Shown one piece after another: positions 1 through 12,000 of a DNA stretch of 64,000 nt. Both the position numbers and the translations under genes were made by a program. The stretch spans positions 11,673,501 to 11,737,500 of the forward strand of contig NC_092566.1 in the NCBI RefSeq assembly GCF_037975245.1. The letters are read 5' to 3'. Source of the DNA: Apostichopus japonicus. Lineage: Eukaryota > Echinodermata > Holothuroidea > Aspidochirotida > Stichopodidae. Numbering within the stretch: position 1 is the first letter of the stretch; every line of letters begins with the position of its first letter. The notes beneath the pieces were generated by a model that saw only the letters and a program-made list of their open reading frames with translations, was not told where the DNA came from and made no database searches.

Positions 1-959
1 ATAGGGGTCTTGTACTCAATGTGATGCATCCACACACCAAGTATGAGAAGTATCCACGATTCCCATCGTTAGATATCATGTAAAAGGCTTGTCAGAGTTT
101 GACCTCTGGTGACCTCAACTGAGATTTGACCTCACAAGCAATAGGATTCTTGTACTCAATATGGCAAATTCATATACCTTGTGTGAAAAGTATCCATGAT
201 TTTTACCATGGAAAATCATGTTTTAAAGGTTTTCAGGCCTCAACAAATTTTTTTTTAAATTACTCACTATTTGGCCACCGTGACTGGAACTCTACGTTCG
301 CCAAAATGCAAAATTCACTTGCCACCGTAATTGCTGTTCAAGTCTCCATAGTAAATTTCTACAACATCAATAATTTCTATGAACAAAGGTTAGGCAGATA
401 CATAGTGCTGTGTAATTGCACATTGAAAGTTATGTTTCTTTGTAGTATGAAATTTAAACCTTTTTCCACCCAAAGTAAGTGATGAACAAAGTAAAACATG
501 TCGGAGAATCATAAGTAGCCTCGTCTGCTGTTGTGTCTCAAACAAGCAAAAATAATACATCTGCAAAAATACCTACGAAGATAGCTTGGCTTCTGTTACA
601 TTAGGGCTCCTCTATTACTAGGCATATACTATACAGTAGGTGTGCGCGAGACCTAAGCCTATACAGTACCTCACTGCTACTTTGAACCACAAATCTTAGC
701 GCGATTCATTCATTTTCCCAATGATTTATCTTGTATTTTAGCTGCAGATTGGTGCGGGAACAATATCGCTATTACTCATTACACTACCTAAATCAAAGCG
801 ATCTTTTACGCAATGAAAAATCTAGGTTGAAAGAGCATCTATCTTCCAATCACAACTGGTGTTGAGTGAAAATCTTTGCAAAAATCCTAGCAGCAGTAAT
901 AGCAAACTTTTCCAGGGAACCCCCTGGTACAACACTTAACAACTCAATTGAGCTACAAC
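1..959. other. Upstream region of BOLA1, old repeat at its start
   Basis: Positions 1-245 hold about two diverged units of the dispersed DR1-type repeat (TTTGACCTCTGGTGACCTCAA and related text). From 250 to 959 there is no convincing gene. An inverted CCAAT motif (GATTGGTG, near 747) and the proximity to the first ATG make 700-959 the likely BOLA1 promoter and 5' UTR; this is inference. Confidence 0.4.
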
Positions 960-984
960 ATGGCTGATGCTCAAGTTCAAAGAA
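960..984 (+). CDS. BOLA1: BOLA1 coding exon 1
   Basis: Begins with ATG GCT GAT GCT and ends just before GTAAGT (985-990), giving MADAQVQR plus one base (phase 1). Joining to exon 2 creates a second ATG across the junction (A|TG), so translation could also start at residue 9, immediately before the presequence. The exon is short and supported mainly by the perfect donor and the phase match. Confidence 0.6.
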
Positions 985-3900
985 GTAAGTTGTGCGCAGC
1001 AATAACTCATCTGGTGATTGGCTCTTATTTTCTTTCTCTTATTTGTTCTGCTCTCCTGTAGTGGGATCACCTATTAAACTTTTCTCGCAGACTTGGCTAA
1101 TAAGGCAGAGTGGTGTAGCCATTTACAGGAGCTTTGCTTCCAGGATGACCTCTGATGCTGGTCCTGTGGAAGTATCTATCCAGACAAAACTACAAGAGTC
1201 TCTGAAGGTAATGTACACTTGCAGTACTCAAACTAGTCCAGCAGCAGTTAAGATTTGAAAACAAGCTGCACGCTTAAACTAAAGCATTGAATATCATTTC
1301 TGGTGGATGATTGGTTTGGTTTTGATCAAACTTTATAAATGCCTTTGTACAGCAAAGACGAAATGCTAGATAGCTGACATTTTCATGGTGGCTGCCTTTA
1401 ATTGAAGATATTTATGTTTGTTTCTGTATCCTGAAATGTTTTGGTGTAGTAGCAAACACATAGTAAGGTGCTTTTTATGTAATTAATGTTTTGTGATAAA
1501 TAGTAAGAGTTTCTGTTTTAAAAAAAACTTCAGGCATTCAACAAATCATTTGATTTTTTTTTTTTTGTAGATTGTTCATTTCTGACTTCAATACAGTATA
1601 GTGTCATGATTCACATGATCGTACAAAGTGAATCATTGCAGGAGTCCTGTTGATACTTGTCTTGTTAGTTCATTGTACTCTACATAACAAACGACCCATC
1701 TGGCTTGCAAAAGAGGGCCTGCTCTTACATCCATACACCATAAAGAATACTTTGATACTAGTGTTAGCTTAGCTGTATTTGATGGATGTCAAAGATCATA
1801 TGAAGTCAGAGACTGAAAAGTTTTTGATGCAATATTACAAAGGCCTTACTTTATAAACAGTTCCCACCTAGGAATTATATTATAGTTGCAAGACGCAAAT
1901 GTTCATTGAGCATAGGACACAGCTCTTTAATACCATTTTATCATTTTTTATACCACAGCCAACACACTTGGAAGTGATAAACGAGAGTAACATGCATAAC
2001 GTGCCAAAAGGTTCAGAAAGTCACTTCAAGGTAGTGGTAGTGTCGATGAACTTTGAGAATCTAAGTCTCATTAAACGACATCGTATGGTGAATGATGTCC
2101 TGAAGGATGAGCTTGCAGGAGGTGTACATGCTCTTTCCATCCAGGTAGGTGGTGTTGAATGGTTTTATCAGGGCCCTCAACACTGAGGTTGGGGGACAGA
2201 GAGATATGGCCTCAATCAATTTCAAAGATACGAAATTCATGCACGTGTTGTGCCACCATAAGTGGCAAGTTCCCCCACCCTGAACTTTGGTCTGACCCCT
2301 AGATCCTCCGCCACCCCCTATCTCCCACCTGTGTTCGTGTCCTGGTTTATGGTTTATTCAAATTCTGAATGGCATGTCTTGAGTGGTCACTGGTAAAAAA
2401 ACATTGCATGCTGTAGATCATTTATATTCACTGGAGTAATCAGAACTCTTTAGTTAAAGTCTGAGGTCATGATCAACGTCATTTGAGATCAAAAGCTGAC
2501 ATGTCATGAGCAGTGTTATATTAAATGTTTTCACGTAAAACTTGGGAAGGAATCGCAAAGTAAGGTGGCTTTCTGGTTCATATGAAAGCAAGACATTAAA
2601 CTAGTTAATCCTCAAAAGTATCAGTATTTATTATATTTGTATACTGTATCTTTTCTGTGCACTGTGCTGTTCTCATTAGACTATCAGTTCTGCACAATGT
2701 CGTAGTAGGTACTGTACCCAGTTCTCTTGATAAAGTATGCCTAGTATTAGCTATATATTTACTAGTCTGGCCTGTAGTAGGTACAGTATTCTCTGTCATG
2801 CATACAGCTGGCTCACTTAATCATTATATTCTCAACATGCACCTAGTATATGTAACCAAGGATACTGTACTAAAACTACTTGCACTGTGCTGGATTGGTA
2901 TTTTGTTTCAATCTAAACTACTATTCCTATTGTGCTAGTGCTATGAACTGTAAACAATGGTAATCAGAGTTCCAACCAATAACAACGGCAGCAAGTAGTC
3001 ACCCCACTGCACCACAGAATGTATTTTAATACCGTTGAGTACAAAAGTAACTTTTGTGGAAAGTATGAACATTTCCTCTGAAGTTTTCATAATTGCGATC
3101 ACTATGATGAATTTCAGTTCTGGCTTCACAAAAACAAGCATCTGTAAGATTAATGTATTCTTAACGTTTAGCAACTGTTTTATTAAAAGTTTATTGGCTG
3201 GCTTCTGCATATGTGTATAGCAATATATTGCCTACTATTTAGTGAAAGACATGGTGTTCTTTGCTACATTGTTTGATATTCTAGTAAATAAATAATTTTC
3301 CGATTACACTTTACTGTGGTATGATCTCAACTGTTCCGAAGAGAGTCATAATATTCTATACCATATTAAATTCACTTCTCATTCCTTGACTTAACAGAGG
3401 AAGTCAAAGACCTCAGACATCATTTGTAAAACAAATCACCTCATCCTCAGGAAAATTCTACCGTTAAGGGATATTGTTAGGCCACCATTGATCAAATTCT
3501 GTAAAGTTTGTAATAGGTGAAGGTTGAATGAACTTCATACTTGCTGGTAGATGTCAAAGGTCATTTGATGTCAACAGAAAGTTTGATAAACATAACTTTA
3601 AAGCTTAGATCAACATCATTACTGATTTGGGGATCAAGTTTATCCAGTATAAGAAGCATCTCGTTTTCTGTGCAGTTCAGAGGTTATTTGCGGCCAACAG
3701 AGATCAGCCTCAAAGCTTTGTATAAACAGGATATCTCAGTATGTAAAGCTATTATTATAAGAATCTTTTCTTATGAAATGTGGCAAAATATCTCTTGGCT
3801 TTCACATTAGGCATTGAGACTCCGACTTGTCTGGACCTTAAATGACCCTTGACCTCAAGAAAACAATAGGATTTTGTACTCACCAAAGGGGATCTACATT

Positions 3901-4591
3901 AAAAATATGAAGTTCACCCTAGCTTTACTTTTGCTGTTGTGTTGACATTGTTTTTTACTTTTGACCTCCACCAGTTTCAATAGTTCTTGGACTCGATATA
4001 TCTTCATAAAGTTCATCCACCATGTTATTTTGAGTCATCATGTTTACAAGGTTACACACGTACGTGCCTATAGCATAGATTCTTATTCTTTTCAAGGAAT
4101 CAGAAAATGTCTTGCAGCTTTTTTTTTCTGTATGTGTGAAATAAATACTTATCAACCAGTGACTTAATTGTCTACTTATGTTTGCAACAGGGAATATTAT
4201 GATTGACTTAATTCTTGGACAAACTTAAATCAGCTTTATCAAATTATGAACCTGAGCAACATTGTTCTTTTATCAAGATACACAAACCATCTAGGCTCTG
4301 TGGTTTATTATGAAATCAAGATGGTGGGCCAATTTGCTAGTCTGTATACGATACCTTGGCCTGTATACATGATGCCAGTACATTAATGTTATGATTTCAG
4401 CCACTGTTTATGCTGGCTGGCATGGTTACCACATGATATCCTTCCTGTACAGGAGCCAAGCTAATGTCAAGTCATCTTTGTTCTTCTTGCAGGCTAAGAC
4501 TCCATCTCAGTGGTCACAGAACAGTTCTGTTTCACAATCACCAGCATGTTTAGGTGGCATGGCTCGAGAAATGGCAAATAATAAGAGCTGA
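960..4591 (+). CDS. BOLA1: BOLA1, mitochondrial BolA-like protein (gene span, 4 coding exons)
   Basis: Spliced CDS of exons 960-984, 1062-1207, 1959-2144 and 4493-4591, giving 151 aa. All introns are GT-AG and the phases join without a break. Residues about 10-40 are rich in Arg, Ser and hydrophobics with no acidic residue (FSQTW, IRQSG, YRSFASR), a typical mitochondrial presequence. The BolA fold follows (about 44-135): [16 protein letters not shown], the loop [12 protein letters not shown] with its conserved His, [10 protein letters not shown] and [14 protein letters not shown], ending in the BOLA1-like PACLGG. Vertebrate BOLA1 shares these blocks in order, and the Cys of the BOLA2/3 type is absent. 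BOLA1 is known to pair with GLRX5 around a [2Fe-2S] cluster in mitochondria and to support Fe-S and thiol homeostasis. The gene is convergent with RASGEF1. Identity is secure; the exact start is less so. Confidence 0.95.
1062..1207 (+). CDS. BOLA1: BOLA1 coding exon 2 (presequence and first BolA helix)
   Basis: Acceptor CTCCTGTAG ends at 1061 and donor GTAATG begins at 1208. The exon encodes residues 9-57: the Arg/Ser-rich mitochondrial presequence, then [10 protein letters not shown] and the start of the BolA domain ([11 protein letters not shown]). It ends in phase 0. Confidence 0.9.
1959..2144 (+). CDS. BOLA1: BOLA1 coding exon 3 (core BolA domain)
   Basis: The acceptor ends at ACCACAG (1958) and donor GTAGGT begins at 2145. 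It is 62 codons, phase 0-0. It encodes the core: [26 protein letters not shown] with the BolA-family His, and [12 protein letters not shown] through VHALSIQ. This is the most diagnostic exon of the gene. Confidence 0.97.
2145..4492. repeat. BOLA1 intron 3 with a diverged DR1-type repeat
   Basis: This intron holds no second gene that I can support. Around 3836-4060 there is a degraded copy of the dispersed repeat (AAATGACCCTTGACCTCAAG, then ACTTTTGACCTCCACCAG), recognisable by its tail text on catching fire-like consensus words: a coast of TTCTTGTACTC-type sequence and TGTTTACAAGGTTACA. A weaker copy lies near 3530-3700. Confidence 0.45.
4493..4591 (+). CDS. BOLA1: BOLA1 coding exon 4 with stop
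   Basis: The acceptor TTCTTCTTGCAG ends at 4492 and the exon stops with TGA at 4589-4591. It encodes [15 protein letters not shown] and the BOLA1-typical PACLGGM tail. The preceding intron of 2.35 kb is the longest in the gene. Confidence 0.95.
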   Translation, partial: AKTPSQWSQNSSVSQSPACLGGMAREMANNKS

Positions 4592-5777
4592 ACAATCTTT
4601 GACAATTCTGGCTATTCCATACTAACTTTATACAGCTGAAAATTGGAATGATTGAAGAACTAATGACTGTTGAAACGCGGCCGAGGTTGAAGTGAGCATC
4701 TTCTCAATAGCTGCAAACCTTTATTTAGAGCACACAGAGTGCTGATTCAGTTCAGGAAACTGTGTGTCATGTTGGAACACTTATTTATTGATATATTTTC
4801 TGTTGAGACAAGGTGTGCATATTTATGATGGTACCTGCCAAGGTAATTGTGGGGGGAGGTGATGAACAAGCTAACACTCAGAAACCATCTGATGGTTTGT
4901 TGTTTTTTTTAGCTGAAGATTGGCTTGATCATAAGAAGAATTGTTAGTTAATGTTACACAGAGCTGGTGATCTGGGATGCCTTTACATATGGGTCTCATA
5001 ATTTCTTCTAAATTACAACACAACTTGTGTCAATGGGGTTGAATTCTTCGTTCTGGTAACAGGAGTACATAACAAAATTTGTCTTTAAACAAAAGTCTGA
5101 GAATATATGGACTGTTAAATAAAAAGAGTATGAGACAATAAAATCAAGAAGACAGATGTGATCTATGACTTTTATTACTTTGCTTTTTACAATATGTACA
5201 TTTGTATAACTGGGAAGTATCATTTTCATGAACCTGTTACAATACAATTTACTTTGGTTGCACTGGAACATGGTAAATAAACATGATCAATTGACAACAT
5301 CCATTAGTCGTATATCTTCATTTGATGAGAAAAAACTACAAAAGCACCATATAGAAAAATGTTTCTGGCAGTGGGCTGTCATGCTTAAGAATCCTTGCAA
5401 ACTTGGTTTTACATCACACAAAAATTTTCATAAATGGAAATAGTTCAAGCAGGTCTTAGTTGATGGCAGTTTGTTGTACTGTTTCATATAAACTTTTTTG
5501 ATTTTATAAGAATTTGCTAAAAAAATGATTAGTCTGAGAATCAGACTTGATATATTATTTAATCTTTGATTCTGCTACATAGTTTGCTTTTAGTGCCCCT
5601 GTGTTAAATCATCAAAACATCCTACATTTAGCTCTCATCTAAGATTGCTGCTACATGTTGCTGCCTGTATTTATTGTACAAACTAATATAAAGCTGAAGC
5701 CATTTGCTATCTCTTGACAACTTGCTTAAAGTTCAGTCATAAACAGTGCAGTAATAAATAGAAAAAAAAATGTGCAA
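4592..5777 (+). other. BOLA1 3' UTR candidates and poly(A) signals
   Basis: No coding sequence is visible here. Canonical + strand AATAAA hexamers lie at 5118-5123, 5276-5281 and 5753-5758. The last is followed by an A-run and a GT-containing stretch. Which one is used cannot be told from the sequence. The last lies beyond the - strand AATAAA of RASGEF1 at 5670-5675. Confidence 0.45.
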
Positions 5778-5902
5778 GCACACCTTGAATACTACAGATA
5801 CTTGTTCCTTCTACGCTGAAATATTTCATACAAAAAGTCCTTTGCTACACTGACATGTGCTCAACTGTGGTAACCATGGTAACTTCTTCACTTGGGCTGA
5901 GA

Positions 5903-6062
5903 TCATTGCATAACTCTCTCTCTCTCGCTTGGTGACTCCGTTGCCAAACTGTTTCCCTCCCAAGTGAGTACATTCATAGCTTCTTTCCTCCAATCAGAGA
6001 CTGTTGATCTTCGATCAGTTTGTTTAGCACCTATTCGCCTCTTACTTGTTGACTTCTTCACA
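5903..6062 (-). CDS. RASGEF1: RASGEF1 candidate last coding exon, basic C-terminal extension
   Basis: With acceptor ACTGCAG at 6063-6068, phase 2 gives a 52-residue tail (begins NVKKSTSKRRIGAKQ, ends SPSERERVMQ) and a TGA at 5905-5903. The alternative acceptor four bases earlier on the transcript side (ATCAG) gives a short tail ending after KLQCEEVNK. The longer frame is open throughout and Lys/Arg/Ser-rich. It differs from the short vertebrate SSLLGRV ending, so the call is tentative. The next - strand AATAAA is at 5675-5670. Confidence 0.5.
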
Positions 6063-9000
6063 CTGCAGTCTGATGGAAGATAACAAAACTTTATAGTTAT
6101 AGTTAAACTTTATAGTTAAACTATTATAGTTACACTATTGTTATAGGGATATGCCGATGGCAAATAATATGACACTTTCATGGAAGACAAACATATTCCA
6201 CATTGTTAGTTGAAACCCATCCCTCATATGTTCTTTCTAATTCTAGATCATACTACCTTTAATTTTCCGTTACAGTGTTTCCAAGGCTTTCAGACTTTGA
6301 CCTCCGCACTAAATTATTGTTGTTGAACTCACTAAGGTTGATCCACGTACCAAGTGTGGAGTTCATCCACACTATATTTTGAGTAACAATGTTAACAAGC
6401 TAAGGCGTCCTATAACACACATTACATTCAGACTGAGGAACCAATTGTTTCTGCCATTGTTCACATCCAGAAACCCTAACCTTAACAGTACACCCCATAA
6501 CCTCATGGTAATTCTTTTCATTGATGTCTGAGGATATGGAATTCATATATTTAAGTCCTCAGAATACAAAACATATGCACACGTATATACATCCATCCAC
6601 AAGTGGTAGAAATGCATAGATTTACACGCTTCTAGTTGCCATAGGAGAAGCCTGGCAGAAATCTTGATACTTTCAACTAGCACAGAAGGAGGATGTGGTT
6701 GAAGCAGCTGTTTGCTTTTATTCTGCAATCTATTTAGATTGCAAATGATCAATCTTAGACACCCTGGTTGTTACCATCAATTAAAGTTAACTGTATGCTT
6801 TAATCATGATTGTTTTCAATTTGTGATCCAAATACTTTATCGCAGTATATTAATAATATGCAAAAGCAAATCAGCATTGTTCAATAGTTTCTTCACTATG
6901 TGAAATGAAACATACCTAGTTGCACTATTGAAATTCATTGTGGTGTCATTTTAGTTACTAACAACATTGGTGAATTAATGCCAGATACTCACTTTAAACT
7001 CTTGTACTGCTCCCTCTCCAAATCAGACTCTGGATTTTCACTCTCAAAGGATGCCAGATGTAGGGCTAAAAAACAAAATAACAGCAATTTCTAAATTAAG
7101 TCCTGCAGTAATAATGAATATGTTCAAATGTTAATAAAATAATTAGCACAACCATGAATTAAGGTGGAAGAGTTAGCGTAAGGTGTAAGGACAGTTAATT
7201 ACTAACAGACAATTGGTTGTTCTTGAAAGGATGGTCTCTGGAGATCTAAGCAATGTCAGAATAGGAATTCATTTCTTTAGCATCACTTAGGATAAGTGCA
7301 TTTAATACCACTGTATGCTGAAATAAAGGATAAGTTGTATACTTAATTGGTGTAATAAATACAAGTTGAATAGATCCAAGCATTACAACTTAAAATATGC
7401 TTGTAGCAAGTTTTATTTTCTTGCACCCTCATCTCCAGAAGTCTGGAAGTTTCTTTGTGACTAGTTGCCCTGTTAGCTAAATAGTCTCAGGAACTCTCTC
7501 TTACTTGGGAAAAACTTGGCTTGAGATCTCCACGACGTGTGGAACTTTACTCGTAGCTTACATTCACTGTTGAAGTCATTCAGCGATTCTAGTACATTTT
7601 TACCGCGTAGAACTTCAGCGCTATTATCTTTATTTGTTCGGGTGATTCACTTACTAATTTTAAGGTAGCCTAGCATATCAGCTGTTTGTGAGTTTATAAG
7701 CCTAGGCGTCCTACCAGTACAAATACTGCAACTATTATTCGACACCACTGGTCACTACGGCTTGGAATAAATATTCTAACACCACAGGTCGGAACTGAGA
7801 TTGGATGACTGTGAATCATTTCCTTTTCTTATTGGAGGACTGCTTGCCGTACTTACTATTTTATTACAATTTAAATGCTTGCCTATAACACAGGTCGGAC
7901 ACATCAGGAATACAAGATCACAGGTGAGTGTATTTATTTCATTTATGATACCTCTGATTTAGAGAATGTTAGCTCTAAATGCTCATAAATACATTAACAC
8001 ACTAATTACACAATCATGGATACTTCTACTTACAATTTTCTGAGAATACTGGTGCTGTTAGGAGATAATTCAAGGTCTGCCTCTCTCTTGGGTACGGGCA
8101 ATCCACAGTTTTCCAAGTCATGAAATCCGTTACTTGCTTAGCAAGCTGCCAAAATTTCTAAGTTTGGAAAAAAGGAAACCAGTGTGAAGAATTATGAAAG
8201 GCATTTTGCTTCAGTGATGTACTTTCATTTCTCAATGCTTCTCTGAGCATTACACTCAACTATTAGTTGCATATTAACCAATCATACCAACCTACCATTG
8301 GTAGACCAATATTACAATCTACAATTGGTAAGTTATTCACTTACCTGTAGATGTCAATGATAAAGGAATATGAAACAACTTAACACAGGTATCATTATTC
8401 ATCTCATGGTCCAAAATCAAAATTAAGAATTAGTATCCCTGCTGGTGACCCAAACAATTGTTTACACTGATTTAGTTACAGTTGTTACTGTAATTCCCTT
8501 TTAACATTGCCTTTTGGTTCTCATTTAATGGAAATTAAGTCCACGGATTGTTACAATTAATTTCTTTATTGTGGTGGCTACCGATATTTACCTGGAAATT
8601 AATATGACCATTGTCAGTCTTGTTTGAACAACCTTCGTTCAGGAAATAGAGATCTTTGACTAAGAGACTGAAGAATGGAATCACGATCTTGTCACAAGCG
8701 CCTTCCTGAGCTGTGAGGGCCCTCTGCATGCCTGCCTTCAGTGACTGTCTGTACGTGGTGAAATTACTTGTGGGATCCATTTGGTGCTGAAAGTAGATAA
8801 ATTAAAACAATGTCACTCTAATCAGCATCTTCAGTTCTATAAAGAGACACATTTAATTAATTCACTAATAGCAATGAAGTCTGATTAATATGCCTTATTC
8901 CCTCTCTTACCTCTAATATTTCAAATTTGTCCATGTTCACTTTTCCCCAAGTCTTTTTTAACCTTCCAACTGGGCACATGTTCAAGCCAGCTGTGAAAAG

Positions 9001-12000
9001 AAGCATAGAGAGTGATGATTTTGACGGCTGTGGTCATCGAGCACAGTAACACTCTAACAGGAATGTGCATTGTCCCAGTAGCAATGGAATAGTAGTTGTG
9101 AATACTACAGGTCAGTGGTACTTTCCTCAATACATGAACTATAGTGCAGAGTACTTTTATGTTTACCTAAACCCCACAAAATGAATAAAGACAGGAAAAT
9201 ACACTCTTCTGATTTAATAGTTGTCAGATGATGAATATTTGACATTATAAGCTCACTATACTTGAACTACATGACAAACAGATACCCACAAATAATCACT
9301 ATGATAAATCCTATGAATCAAGTCTAAAGGGGGTAGGAAGAAGCATAGTTTCATAACAGCAGGTAAAAAAGTCCCTGTTGGTATCACACCTAAAATAGCA
9401 GAAGTGTGTACTTTTACAGACCGTGCATTTAATAATTGATTCAAAACTTGAGGCTTTCACTGGATCACTGAATTCACAACCATGTGTCTATTTTGAAACC
9501 AGATCAACACACCCTTGGGGTAGTTTGTGTTGTATTTCATGGGAAATGTACAAAAGAAATAAGGAAAAATAAAATAAATACAAACAAATAATCATAATAA
9601 TGTAAGGAATACATTGAGTCAATAATATCATAAATGCCCATACATAGGTTCCCTGAGGATACAGTGGGTGAGACACAGATAGTAAATACACAAGGACAGC
9701 ATTAATGTTAGCTGATATGGACTATTGAGAAATTGATGCATTGCAAACATGCCACCCAACGTATGCTGGCTTAACCCTTGCCAAACAGATTTCTGCTTTG
9801 GTCTTTCTCGTTTAACTGAAGTCTGCATTTTCGAAATCCAAAACTGTTAGCGTAATCATATTTTTTTTGCAAAAACAATGTGTGTCACTATAGAAGTCAT
9901 AGTCAATTTTGGCTGAACTTGTAAACAAGTTAACATTCTTGTTTACATTACACATTTCCTGAGAATCGAGGATATACTTTTGCGGTTGACAAAAAGGGAA
10001 GAAATAAATCTCTAAACTGTACTGCACTATGGGCCACATATTAGGATTACATGGCAAAATATACACTTACACATTATCGCCATCAGTGAGTTGAAATTGC
10101 CAATGTTGAAACATTCTCGAGCTACGTCTATGAAGTATTCAATGAGTTTGGCCCGATGTTTCTTCTTAATGTGCATACAGACCTCTGTAGCTACTAAGTA
10201 ACTCAGCCTGTTGAACCATTCCACATAAGCCTCTAAATTTCTTGTCCTTTTGATGTCTTGGAATTTTTGCTGCAAATCAGGAAGACAATATTTGGAATAA
10301 AAAAATTATCTTTTTCTGTTCAAATGGAATATTTCTTATGACTTTCCACTACTATGAGTGCTATTGGTCTACTTCATGAACATCAATGAACATTCTGGAG
10401 TTCACAGGAAACAATACAACACATTTTAAATAGAGCACATTAAAACGTGTGGAACCCATCCTAACATGGAAACTGGAGAATGAAATTCTTCAAGGCCTTT
10501 CACTTCAATCTTTCTTGACTCAGATCTCCATGTGTCTGGGAATGGCTGATTTACTGTAAACCTGTGAATGTCTCTCAAGAACTTTACTTCTTGGGATATT
10601 AAAAAATATGAGTACTCACATTCTTACTGTCCGATGTTGATTCCTTGATGAATGATTGCACAAATTCCTCTGGGCCAATGTTTGTCAACCTCTCCTGAAA
10701 TGTGAAACAAAAATTTGGAAATGCACAACTTATCTGAAGAAAATGACTGCCTCTTTCAATTACTGTAGATGTAATGATATTCAGTGTTCAAGGTAATGCT
10801 AAGTCATCTCACTACCCTTATAAAAGACTCTTCTTAGTCCCTTTCAACAGAGACCCTTTATTTTTTTTTATTGTCATAAATGAGGGTAGTCCTGCTCAGT
10901 GCAGAAGCACTGCTTTCCAGAGGAGCCCTCAATACAAAATATATATACAACATAATGCAGTAGAAAAACGGTAAACATCCAAGCACAAAAAGGACAGCAA
11001 AAAGATAGACAATCAAATATCAGACATCTAAACAAAACATATAAGTTTTCATATTGCATTTAAAAATATGAACATTTGCCAAGCATTTCGAATTTAGGGA
11101 AAGACTGTTCCACGACCTGCCTCCAGAAAATGTAAAGGACCTTCTATACCATTCCCAGATCTAACAGGAGCAAGTAAAACATTATTAGAGCAGCTAGATC
11201 TAGTTCTGTACGAATGGCTGTCTCTCAGTAGAATAGTATTATAAGTAAGGTAATATGGAGCCAGGCCGTGGACACATATATACATTAGAATATTCCTGAA
11301 ATATAATGCACATTGACGGACATTTAGCCACTTCAATTCATAAAAATATCTGTAACATGCACATCCCCAAAGCCAACACCCCAAGACTAGTCTAGCTGCA
11401 CGATTTGATTTATCCCTACTCCATTATTAATAGTCGGCTGTGTGGATTTTTCTTACCAGTTCAATGTGGGTGAGCTGCTGTGCAAGTACATGAGGTTCAG
11501 GGCAGATGTCCATGATGTTAACTTGAAAGGAAGCTGGATTTGCTCTCAGAGCATGCATTCTCTCTGATGCAGCCATGTTGACCCGAACTAGGACATCTTC
11601 ATACTTTTCCAAAGTTCCCAACTGCAAAAGAAATTAATATCACTTTATTGAAACAGAACAATTTTATTGGCCTTCACACAGAAAAGATTTGTATTATGGT
11701 ATTACAGTGAGGTAACCAAGCAAACTAAAGTTGTGCATCAATGATAAAGAATAATAAAGTGAATGGCTGATAGGGGAATTTTGTGCAGTATCTCATTTAT
11801 GCTAATTACATATCTGTGGTATCAAACACAATTTTGAGGGGTCGATTCAATAGCCATAGTGCTCTGGTTCACTGGTTAACAGTGAACTAAACCAGACCGC
11901 TTCAACTTTCCCACTGGTTATTTTGTACAAGTAATGAAGGCTTGTTGTTGACTTTTCTGATCGTTATCTTGAACTATAGCACTAAAACACTTCCTGCATA

